Shown here: positions 8,292 to 14,345 of the stretch, in pieces
Layout of the letters: each line of letters starts with the position of its first letter
Position numbering within the stretch: the stretch's first letter is position 1
Origin: CAYRJD01 sp964424585
Lineage (GTDB): Bacteria > Actinomycetota > Acidimicrobiia > Acidimicrobiales > Poriferisodalaceae
Reading direction: 5' to 3'
DNA: 16,255 nt
Assembly: GCA_964424585.1 (NCBI GenBank)
Contig: CAYRJD010000006.1
Coordinates: 1 to 16,255, forward strand
Program-made: the position numbers and the translations under genes
Notes under the pieces: generated by a model
What the model was told of the DNA's origin: nothing
Seen by the model: only the letters and a program-made list of their open reading frames with translations
The model's database searches: none

Positions 8292-8744
8292 ATGGGCTTG
8301 CGCCACACCCTCTATTCGCTCGCACGCCGCGTCGGCTGGCCGCGAGTGTCGGTCTCGGTGCGGGTGCTGGTCACCGACGACGAAGGCCGCGTCTGCCTGG
8401 TGCGGCACACCTACCGCGACGGGTGGTTTCTGCCCGGCGGCAACGTCAAGTCGGGCGAGTCGCTGCACGCTTGCGCGGCGCGCGAGCTGACCGAAGAGAC
8501 CGGCATCAAGCCAGCCGAGCTGCCCCGAGCGGTGCACGGCGTGTTTTCGACCGTCGCCGGGCGACACAGCCACCACATCGTCGTGTTCACCGTCACCGAC
8601 TGGACGACCGGCGGGGGCAGGTCGGTCGAGATCGCCGAGGTCGGATTCTTCGACCCGACCGAGCTGCCCGAAGGCACATCGGCTGCGACCGAGCGGCGAG
8701 TGAAAGAGCACGTCACCGGCGTGCCGCCCGGCAATCGCTGGTAG
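8292..8744 (+). CDS. NUDIX hydrolase
   Basis: The 150-residue product carries a complete Nudix box, G50 x5 E56 x7 R64-E-L x E68-E69 x G71-I72 (GGNVKSGES...RELTEETGI), the magnesium-binding catalytic helix. The family hydrolyses nucleoside diphosphates linked to another group, such as oxidised dNTPs, ADP-ribose or dinucleotides; the substrate cannot be told from the sequence. A short basic N-terminus precedes the domain. The ATG is 41 bases after the preceding stop, so it may be the last gene of the suf operon or have its own start; AACACT, 6 bases before the ATG, is only a weak -10 candidate. It converges with sufU. Confidence 0.93.
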   Translation: MGLRHTLYSLARRVGWPRVSVSVRVLVTDDEGRVCLVRHTYRDGWFLPGGNVKSGESLHACAARELTEETGIKPAELPRAVHGVFSTVAGRHSHHIVVFTVTDWTTGGGRSVEIAEVGFFDPTELPEGTSAATERRVKEHVTGVPPGNRW

Positions 8745-8793
8745 CTGGCGTTGGTAGCGCTGGCCCGAAACGACGGCGGCGCGAAACGACCGA
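8745..8793. other. Convergent intergenic gap between NUDIX gene and sufU
   Basis: These 49 bases separate two facing genes. I see no stable hairpin with a T-run on either strand. Present are a short direct repeat TGGTAGC (around the NUDIX stop and again about 13 bases on) and a repeated GAAACGAC. The termination mechanism is not visible. Confidence 0.5.
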
Positions 8794-9270
8794 CTAGGTC
8801 GCCAGCCCCGCTTCGGCGAGGCCGCTCAGCAACGTGTTGAACGGCAGCGTCGCGCACTTGATGCGCACCGGAAACTTCACCACCCCGCTCAGCGCTTGCA
8901 GATCGCCGAGCGAGACGTCGCTAGCCGCCGCGTCGTCACCCGCCGACCCGCTGGCCCCGTCGGCTTCCTCGATCGACATCAGCACCTTGAACGCACGGTT
9001 GAGCGCCGCCACTTCGCCCAGCGACATGCCCTTCACCGCGCCCGACAGCATCGACGCGGCGGCTTGTGAGATCGAACAACCTTGCCCGCCGACGGCGATG
9101 TCGGTGATGCGGTCGTCTTCGACGTTGAACGTCAGCACCACTTCGTCGCCGCACAGCGGGTTGAAGCCCTCCGCTCGTAGCGCAGGCGGCGACTCAAGCT
9201 CGCCCTGGTTGCGCGGGCTGCGGTAGTGATCCATGATGATGTCGCGATACAGGTCGTCGAGCCCAGCCAC
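8794..9270 (-). CDS. sufU: Sulfur-relay / scaffold protein SufU
   Basis: The 158-residue product belongs to the IscU/SufU family. It has the conserved Cys40 and Asp42 (NPLCGDE), Cys65 (GQGCSIS) and Cys139 (RIKCATLP). These residues bind zinc in SufU and accept persulfide sulfur from SufS. The N-terminus LDDLYRDIIMDHYRSPRN is typical. There are 74 residues between the second and third cysteines, which includes the SufU-type insertion plus an Ala/Gly/Asp-rich stretch (about 104-118). I chose GTG 9270 because homology begins immediately and GAGGG lies a few bases before it; longer frames would run into sufS. It follows sufS by 13 bases and is the last gene of the minus-strand suf operon. Confidence 0.93.
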   Translation of the reverse strand: MAGLDDLYRDIIMDHYRSPRNQGELESPPALRAEGFNPLCGDEVVLTFNVEDDRITDIAVGGQGCSISQAAASMLSGAVKGMSLGEVAALNRAFKVLMSIEEADGASGSAGDDAAASDVSLGDLQALSGVVKFPVRIKCATLPFNTLLSGLAEAGLAT

Positions 9271-9283
9271 GGTCGCCCTCGCG

Positions 9284-10510
9284 CTACCGAAGCTCGCGGC
9301 CGAAGACCGCGTCGGCGTCGACCAGCCCGTCGACCAGCTCGTCGATGTCGTCGGCCGAGTTGTAGAGGTAGACCGACGCACGCGCTGTAGCCGGCTCGCC
9401 CAGCGCAGCCATCAGCGGCTTCGCGCAGTGATGCCCCGCTCGCACGCAAACCCCGCGCGCATCGAGCACCTGCGACAGGTCGTGCGGGTGAATGCCGCCG
9501 TAAGCGAACGACAGCACTCCGCCTCGCTCCGCAGGCTCGGTCGGCCCGTGAATGCGAATGCGTTCGCCGAACCGCTCGGTCAGCGTTCGCAGCGCGTAGG
9601 CAGTCAGCTGCACCTCGTGCTCGCGGACAGCCTCCATGCCCAGCTCGGTCAGAAACTCGACCGCCGCGCCCAGCCCGATGATCTCTGCGATGGGCGGCGT
9701 GCCGGCCTCAAACTTGTGCGGCAGCTCGTTCGGCGTAAACCCTTCTTTGCGAACGTCGACGATCATTTCGCCGCCGCCGAGGAACGGCGGCATCTCATCG
9801 AGCAGCCGCTCGCGCCCCCACAGCACGCCCACGCCCGTCGGCCCGCACATCTTGTGGCCGGTGAACGCCATGAAATCGGCGCCCAACTCGCCCACGTCGG
9901 TGGGGGTGTGCGGCACCCGCTGGCTCGCATCGACCAGCACCAGCGCGCCCGCTTCGTGCGCGGCCGCGGCCAGCTCGGCGACCGGCGTGAGCGTGCCCAG
10001 CACGTTGCTCATCGCGGTGACCGCCAGCATCTTCGCACCGTCGAGCAGTCGGCCGAGGTCGCTGGTGTCGAGGTGGCCGCTGTCGTCGACCGGTATCCAG
10101 CGCAGCTCGCAGCCGGTGAGGCTCGCCATGATCTGCCACGGAACGATGTTTGAGTGGTGCTCCATCTCGGTCACCACCACCGCGTCGCCGGTGCCCAAGT
10201 TGGCGCCGCCCCAAGCGCGAGCGACCAGGTTCATCGCCTCGGTCGCGTTCTTGGTGAAGACGATCTCGTTGGGGCTACCGGCGCCGATGAAGCCGGCAAC
10301 CGCCCGCCGCGCCCCTTCGGCCGCTTCGGTCGCCAGCGCGGCGATCTCGTACGCCCCCCGATGCACGTTCGCGTTGAACGTGCGGTAGAAGCGATCCATC
10401 GCGTCGAGCACCTGGCGCGGCTTCTGTGAAGAAGCGGCGGAGTCGAGGTAGATGATCTCGCTGTCGGCGAGCAACGGAAACTGCGTCTTGACGTCGTGCG
10501 GAAGTGCCAT
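9284..10510 (-). CDS. sufS: Cysteine desulfurase SufS
   Basis: The 408-residue product is a PLP-dependent class V aminotransferase-fold enzyme that converts cysteine to alanine and passes the sulfur as a persulfide. Visible are LDSAASSQKP near the N-terminus, TEMEHHSNIVPW (PLP stacking histidine), VDASQ, the PLP-binding Lys220 in FTGHKMCGPTG, and catalytic Cys362 in RAGHHCAKPLM. The RxGHHCA context marks the group II (SufS/CsdA) type, as opposed to IscS. The length fits the family. Its partner SufU is encoded next door, as is usual in Gram-positive bacteria. ATG 10510 is 6 bases after the sufC stop, so the genes form one operon. Confidence 0.96.
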   Translation of the reverse strand: MALPHDVKTQFPLLADSEIIYLDSAASSQKPRQVLDAMDRFYRTFNANVHRGAYEIAALATEAAEGARRAVAGFIGAGSPNEIVFTKNATEAMNLVARAWGGANLGTGDAVVVTEMEHHSNIVPWQIMASLTGCELRWIPVDDSGHLDTSDLGRLLDGAKMLAVTAMSNVLGTLTPVAELAAAAHEAGALVLVDASQRVPHTPTDVGELGADFMAFTGHKMCGPTGVGVLWGRERLLDEMPPFLGGGEMIVDVRKEGFTPNELPHKFEAGTPPIAEIIGLGAAVEFLTELGMEAVREHEVQLTAYALRTLTERFGERIRIHGPTEPAERGGVLSFAYGGIHPHDLSQVLDARGVCVRAGHHCAKPLMAALGEPATARASVYLYNSADDIDELVDGLVDADAVFGRELR

Positions 10511-10516
10511 GGCGCG

Positions 10517-11344
10517 CTACACGAAATCGTCGTAGCCGTCGCGCTCGAGCCGGTCGGCTAGCTCGATCCCGCCAGACGCGGCGATCTGGCCGTCGGCCAG
10601 CACGTGCACCGCGTCGGGTCGAATCTCGTCGAGCAGACGCTGGTAGTGGGTGATGGCCAGCACGCCCATTTGCGGGCGCGCCGCTCGCACGGCCTTGATG
10701 CCCGAAGCGGTGATCTTGAGCGCGTCGATGTCGAGCCCCGAGTCGGTTTCGTCGAGCACCGCAACCTCGGGTTCGAGCATCGCCAGCTGCAGCACCTCGT
10801 TGCGCTTGCGCTCGCCGCCGGAGAACCCTTCGTTGAGGTAGCGGTCGGCGAACGACTCGTCGATCTCGAGCTTGTTCATCCACTCGGTCATCGTCACGTA
10901 GGTGTCGATGACGGAAACCTCGGTGCCCTTGCGGGCCGACACCGCTTGGCGCAAGAAGTTTCTGATCGACACGCCGCTGATCGCCTGGGGATACTGAAAC
11001 GCCAAAAACATGCCCGCCCGCGAGCGCTCGTCCGCCGACCAGTCGGTGACGTCTTCGCCGAACAGCCGCACCGACCCGCGGACGATCTCGTAGTCGTCTG
11101 AACCCATGATCGTCGCCGCCAGCGTCGACTTGCCCGAGCCGTTCGGGCCCATGATCGCGTGGCATTCGCCCGCGCCGATGGTGAGCGAGACGCCGTTCAG
11201 TATCGGCTCGGCGCTGCCGCTGCCGTTCCCGGTTGAAGTGCCAGACGGTCCGCCAGACGGGTCGCCAGACGGTCCGCCAGTCGATCCATCAGGGTCGGCG
11301 GGGCGCACCACGAGGTCGATCACGTCAAGGGCGGTCGCCGTCAC
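10517..11344 (-). CDS. sufC: Fe-S assembly ATPase SufC, second and canonical copy
   Basis: The product has 275 residues. Motifs are Walker A GPNGSGKST (66-74), Q-loop Gln117 in FLAFQYP, signature FSGGERKRNE (174-183), Walker B LDETDSGLDIDAL (Asp198, Glu199) and H-loop His233. This is the textbook SufC pattern. It powers SufBCD scaffold remodelling in the cytoplasm. An unusual Gly/Ser/Pro/Asp-rich insert (about residues 15-46) lies in the loop between the first two beta strands; part of it is encoded by a 12-bp tandem repeat. Start GTG 11344 lies 6 bases after a TAGGCT box and has no clear ribosome site. It leads the sufC-sufS-sufU operon and coexists with another sufC in the opposite operon. 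Confidence 0.94.
   Translation of the reverse strand: MTATALDVIDLVVRPADPDGSTGGPSGDPSGGPSGTSTGNGSGSAEPILNGVSLTIGAGECHAIMGPNGSGKSTLAATIMGSDDYEIVRGSVRLFGEDVTDWSADERSRAGMFLAFQYPQAISGVSIRNFLRQAVSARKGTEVSVIDTYVTMTEWMNKLEIDESFADRYLNEGFSGGERKRNEVLQLAMLEPEVAVLDETDSGLDIDALKITASGIKAVRAARPQMGVLAITHYQRLLDEIRPDAVHVLADGQIAASGGIELADRLERDGYDDFV
11240..11287 (-). repeat. 12-bp tandem repeat (4 copies) inside the second sufC
   Basis: On the plus strand the copies are GCCAGACGGTCC, GCCAGACGGGTC, GCCAGACGGTCC and GCCAGTCGATCC. The period is a multiple of three, so on the minus strand they encode an in-frame Gly/Ser/Pro/Asp-rich linker in SufC without breaking the frame. It looks like a slippage-expanded flexible loop. 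Confidence 0.9.
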
Positions 11345-11350
11345 AAGTTG

Positions 11351-11356
11351 AGCCTA
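11351..11356 (-). promoter_or_regulatory. Candidate leaderless -10 box of the sufC-sufS-sufU operon
   Basis: On the minus strand TAGGCT fits TAnnnT and ends 6 bases before the GTG start at 11344 (spacer CAACTT). That would put the transcription start at or beside the start codon. No ribosome binding site and no clear -35 box are visible. Confidence 0.5.
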
Positions 11357-11374
11357 CGAGCGAACGAGCCGAGC

Positions 11375-11422
11375 GTCAGCCCAGAAGGGGGTCAGCCCAG
11401 AAGAGGGTCAGCCCAGCAGGTC
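11375..11422 (-). repeat. 16-bp tandem repeat (3 copies) at the end of the M20 peptidase gene
   Basis: On the plus strand the copies are GTCAGCCCAGAAGGGG, GTCAGCCCAGAAGAGG and a diverged GTCAGCCCAGCAGGTC. On the minus strand each copy carries TGA; the one at 11410-11408 is the M20 stop. Because 16 is not a multiple of three, the three TGA codons fall in all three minus-strand frames. Confidence 0.88.
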
Positions 11423-12775
11423 GGTCGCCACGTCGAGCCACAGCTGCGTCGTCAGCCCCAAGCTCTCCACGTCGATGCGCTCGTCGTTGCCGTGAAAGCG
11501 AGCGCCAAAGTCGGCGGCGTCGAGTTCGGGGCTGAACAGCCCGGCGCCGTATGCCACCGAGCCCATGTTGCGATACACGCGGGCGTCGGTGAAGCCGACG
11601 ATCATGCGAGGCGTCACGCTGACTTCGCCGAAAGGCGAGTTGATGGCCTTCGCGAGGCTGTCCCACAGCGGCGTGTCGGTCTGGCTGATCGACGCCGGGT
11701 CGTTCATGATGGCCGACACTTCTACTTGGTCGTACAGGTCGCCCAGCGCCGCTCGCAGGTGCGCGTCGACCTCCTCGGCTGTCTCGCCCGGCAGCGTGCG
11801 AATGTCGACGTTCACGTCGACCTGGTCGGGAATGACGTTCGTCTTCATCGGCACGTCGGCGGCCGCGACGTTGGGCGAGAACGTCGTGTGGGTGCAGCTG
11901 TAGAGCTGCGCCGCGAGCGGCGCGACCGGGTGGTCGGCCAGCCACGAGTCGATGGCGTCAGCATCGAGCAGCGTGCGCTTGGTGTCGTCGTCGACGTCCA
12001 TCGTCTCTACCTGGCTGCGCCACAGCTCGCCGAACTGCGGCGGCGGGCTGTAGTCGGCCAGCGCTGTCGTCACCGCCGCCGCGGTCACCAGCGCGTTGGT
12101 TGACCGAAACGGCATCGAGCCGTGCCCCGGCACACCCTTGACGCGCAGCCGCCGCCACGCCACTCCCTTTTCGCCGACGTTGATGGTGACCACCGGGCGC
12201 CCCGGCGGCCCCGAGTGCAGCCCGCCGTTTTCGGTCAGCACGTAAGCGGCGTAGATGTCGTCTCTGTGGTGGTCGGCCATCCACTGAGCGCCGTAGTGGC
12301 TGCCCGACTCTTCATCGGCGACCGCGAAGTAGATGAGGTCGCCGGTCGGCTTGAAGCCCGACGCAACCAGGTGGCAAAACGCGACCGCTTGCGACGCTGT
12401 GATGTTGAGCATGTCAACCGCGCCGCGCCCCCACACCTCGGCGGTCGGCCCGGTGCCGATCAGCTCGCCGCCGAACGGGTCGCGGCTCCAGCCGTCAGGG
12501 TTGACCGGCACGACGTCGGTGTGCCCCATCAGGCACAGGCCGTCGGCACTTGGGTCGCTGCCTTCGATGCGGGCCACCAGCGAGCGCCGCCCGGGCGCCG
12601 CGTCGTAGGTCTCGACCTGCGCGCCGACGGCTTCCAGCAGGCTCACCAGCACGTCGCTGTTGCGTATCTCTTGGCCCGACGCGGCGGTGCCGTCGTTGAC
12701 GCACGCGTTGCGGATCATCGTTTGCAGCAGCTCGACCGTCTCGCCGGTGCGTCGCTCGTAGTCACGTGATGTCAT
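11408..12775 (-). CDS. M20 family metallopeptidase (ArgE/DapE/dipeptidase type)
   Basis: The 455-residue product is a zinc-dependent M20 peptidase. Metal and catalytic residues are visible: His85 and Asp87 in GHTDVVPV, Asp121 in GRGAVDM, catalytic Glu155 and metal ligand Glu156 in ADEESGS, and a C-terminal His428 in FHGNDERI. The dimerisation domain (about 200-330, with GVPGHGSMP) is intact. The family includes dipeptidases, acetylornithine deacetylase, succinyl-diaminopimelate desuccinylase and N-carbamoyl hydrolases; I cannot choose among them. No signal peptide is present. An upstream ATG at 12796 is in frame, but it would overlap the shared promoter and the residues MKLVWLP show no homology, so I prefer 12775. 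It is divergent from an amidase, with 26 bases between the two start codons. Confidence 0.92.
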   Translation of the reverse strand: MTSRDYERRTGETVELLQTMIRNACVNDGTAASGQEIRNSDVLVSLLEAVGAQVETYDAAPGRRSLVARIEGSDPSADGLCLMGHTDVVPVNPDGWSRDPFGGELIGTGPTAEVWGRGAVDMLNITASQAVAFCHLVASGFKPTGDLIYFAVADEESGSHYGAQWMADHHRDDIYAAYVLTENGGLHSGPPGRPVVTINVGEKGVAWRRLRVKGVPGHGSMPFRSTNALVTAAAVTTALADYSPPPQFGELWRSQVETMDVDDDTKRTLLDADAIDSWLADHPVAPLAAQLYSCTHTTFSPNVAAADVPMKTNVIPDQVDVNVDIRTLPGETAEEVDAHLRAALGDLYDQVEVSAIMNDPASISQTDTPLWDSLAKAINSPFGEVSVTPRMIVGFTDARVYRNMGSVAYGAGLFSPELDAADFGARFHGNDERIDVESLGLTTQLWLDVATDLLG

Positions 12776-12783
12776 CGGCAGCC

Positions 12784-12793
12784 AAACTAGTTT
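12784..12793. promoter_or_regulatory. Palindromic bidirectional -10 box for the M20 peptidase and amidase
   Basis: The 10-bp perfect palindrome AAACTAGTTT contains TAGTTT on both strands (plus 12788-12793, minus 12789-12784), each fitting TAnnnT. Exactly 8 bases separate each box from its start codon: GTG 12802 on plus, ATG 12775 on minus. The two hexamers share the central TA. No ribosome site fits between either box and its start, so both transcripts are probably leaderless. No convincing -35 box is seen on either side. Confidence 0.7.
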
Positions 12794-12801
12794 CACCTGC
12801 C

Positions 12802-14262
12802 GTGGCTGACCTGCACCGTGTTGACGCGACCGCGCTCATCGACCTGCTGATCGGAGGACAGGTCAGCGCAACCGAGGTGCTCGAAGCTCACCTGGCGCGC
12901 ATCGCTGAGGTCAACGGCGAGCTGAACGCGGTGGTGACCCTCGCCGAAGATCGAGCGCGCACCCAAGCCGCTGCCGCCGACGCGGCCCACGCGGCGGGCG
13001 ACACGCAGGGGCCGCTCCACGGCGTGCCGGTCGCGCACAAAGACCTCGCCAACACGCAAGGCATTCGCACGACGCTGGGTTCGCCGATCTTCGCGAACAA
13101 CGTGCCCGATGCCGACGACCTGGTGGTGGCTCGTCAGCGCGCGGCGGGCGCGGTGAGCGTCGGCAAGACGAACACGCCCGAGTTTGGCGCGGGCTCACAA
13201 ACCTTCAACACGGTGTTCGGCACGACCGCCAACCCGTACGACACGTCGCGCACGTGCGGCGGCAGCAGCGGCGGAGCAGCGGTCGCGCTGGCGGCGCGGA
13301 TGCTGCCGCTGTGCGACGGATCAGACTTGGGAGGCTCGCTGCGCAACCCGGCTGCGTTCAACAACGTGGTCGGCTTGCGGCCCTCGTTAGGGCGTGTGCC
13401 GTCGGTGTCGTCGGCCGACCTGTGGGGGCCGCTCGCGACCGAAGGGCCGATGGCTCGCAGCGTGGCCGACGTCGCGCTCTATCTGTCGGTGCTGGCGGGG
13501 CCGCACCCAAACAACCCGTCTTCGTTGCCGGCAGACGAGCGGCTGACGCAGCTGGCGCACGCCGCTGCGGACGGCCGGGCGACCAGCGCCACCAGCGAGC
13601 TGCTCGACGTCGACCTCACCGGCAAGCGGGTCGCGTGGTCGCCCACCGCGGGCGGCCTGCCGGTCGAGCCGGCGATCACCAACGCGCTCTACGCGGTCGG
13701 CGACCAGCTAGCCGAGCTGGGCTGCGAAGTGGTCGAGGCGTGGCCCGACCTGTCAGACGCCGGCTGGGTGTTTGCCGCCAAGCGTGCGTGGCTGTTCGCG
13801 CTCGGCTACGGCCCGCTGCTGGCGCGCCACAAAGACGAAATGAAAGACACCGTCATCTGGAACATCACCCGAGGCCTCGAGATGACCGTCGCAGAGTTCA
13901 CCGACGCCTGCCGCGCGCACGCCGCGCTGTACGCGCGCATGGGTGCGTTCATGGCCGACTTCGACTTCCTCGCAGCGCCGGTCACCCAGGTGCCGCCGTT
14001 TTCCCACGACGTCGAATACCCCGCTCAGGTGGCGGGCACGCCGATGCGCACCTACATCGAGTGGATGCGCGCGTGCAGCGACATCACCGTCACCACGCAA
14101 CCGGCCATCTCGGTGCCGGGCGGCTTCACCGACGACGCGCTGCCGGTCGGCTTACAGCTCATCGGCCGCCGCAACGCAGACGTCGAGGTGTGCCAGCTCG
14201 CGTATGCGTTTGAGCAGGCCACCCGCCACGGCTGCCTCGAACCGGTCGAGCCGCTCCGCTAG
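12802..14262 (+). CDS. Amidase-signature family hydrolase (second copy)
   Basis: The product has 486 residues with the complete Ser-cisSer-Lys triad: Lys80 in PVAHKDLANT, Ser155 in GGSSGGAAVA and nucleophile Ser179 in SDLGGSLRNPA, again 24 residues after the cis-serine. It hydrolyses an amide bond of unknown substrate, in the cytoplasm. It is paralogous to the amidase at 3976 but clearly diverged: the active-site blocks match and the rest does not match closely. GTG 12802 is preferred over the in-frame ATG at 12766 because the family N-terminus (LHRVDATALIDLL) starts there and the earlier start would run through the shared promoter and into the M20 gene. gatB and gatC are absent, so it is not evidently the tRNA amidotransferase subunit GatA. 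Confidence 0.91.
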   Translation: MADLHRVDATALIDLLIGGQVSATEVLEAHLARIAEVNGELNAVVTLAEDRARTQAAAADAAHAAGDTQGPLHGVPVAHKDLANTQGIRTTLGSPIFANNVPDADDLVVARQRAAGAVSVGKTNTPEFGAGSQTFNTVFGTTANPYDTSRTCGGSSGGAAVALAARMLPLCDGSDLGGSLRNPAAFNNVVGLRPSLGRVPSVSSADLWGPLATEGPMARSVADVALYLSVLAGPHPNNPSSLPADERLTQLAHAAADGRATSATSELLDVDLTGKRVAWSPTAGGLPVEPAITNALYAVGDQLAELGCEVVEAWPDLSDAGWVFAAKRAWLFALGYGPLLARHKDEMKDTVIWNITRGLEMTVAEFTDACRAHAALYARMGAFMADFDFLAAPVTQVPPFSHDVEYPAQVAGTPMRTYIEWMRACSDITVTTQPAISVPGGFTDDALPVGLQLIGRRNADVEVCQLAYAFEQATRHGCLEPVEPLR

Positions 14263-14269
14263 GGCAATC

Positions 14270-14305
14270 AATCGGGCGAACGGTCGGGCAAACAGGCGGG
14301 CTGAC
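14270..14305 (+). repeat. Imperfect 12-bp tandem repeat between the amidase and the ABC exporter genes
   Basis: Three diverged 12-base units follow the amidase stop: AATCGGGCGAAC, GGTCGGGCAAAC and AGGCGGGCTGAC. The core CGGGC is shared. The third unit and the next bases can pair GGCGG (14295-14299) with CCGCC (14309-14313), a weak 5-bp hairpin that might help termination. The whole 83-base gap shows no gene. Confidence 0.55.
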
Positions 14306-14330
14306 GGTCCGCCCAGCACCTTTCGCTCGT

Positions 14331-14336
14331 TACTCT
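14331..14336 (+). promoter_or_regulatory. Candidate leaderless -10 box of the ABC exporter operon
   Basis: TACTCT fits TAnnnT and ends 9 bases before the ATG at 14346 (spacer TTCGCGCTG). No purine-rich ribosome site is visible in the spacer. The start may therefore be at or 1-3 bases before the start codon. A -35 box is not evident. Confidence 0.45.
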
Positions 14337-14345
14337 TTCGCGCTG

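Noticed and set aside
8745..8793. Bidirectional terminator between the NUDIX gene and sufU
   Set aside because: No inverted repeat of useful length or T-run could be found in these 49 bases; only direct repeats are present.
9271..9381. Longer SufU start inside the sufS 3' end
   Set aside because: The extra N-terminal residues are a Thr/Ser/Arg-rich shadow of sufS, and SufU homology begins at GTG 9270 with a GAGGG ribosome site just upstream.
11240..11422. CRISPR-like array in the repeated region near the second sufC
   Set aside because: The units are 12 and 16 bp, directly tandem without spacers, and the first set lies inside coding sequence. No cas genes are present.
12776..12796. Longer M20 start (ATG 12796) and longer amidase start (ATG 12766)
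   Set aside because: Both would overlap each other and the shared palindromic promoter. The extra residues lack family similarity, and the 8-base symmetric spacing favours 12775 and 12802.
13254..14213. Open frame of 319 codons on the plus strand inside the second amidase
   Set aside because: It has Arg/Ala-rich composition with no recognisable domain and is fully contained in the amidase gene, whose catalytic triad is intact.
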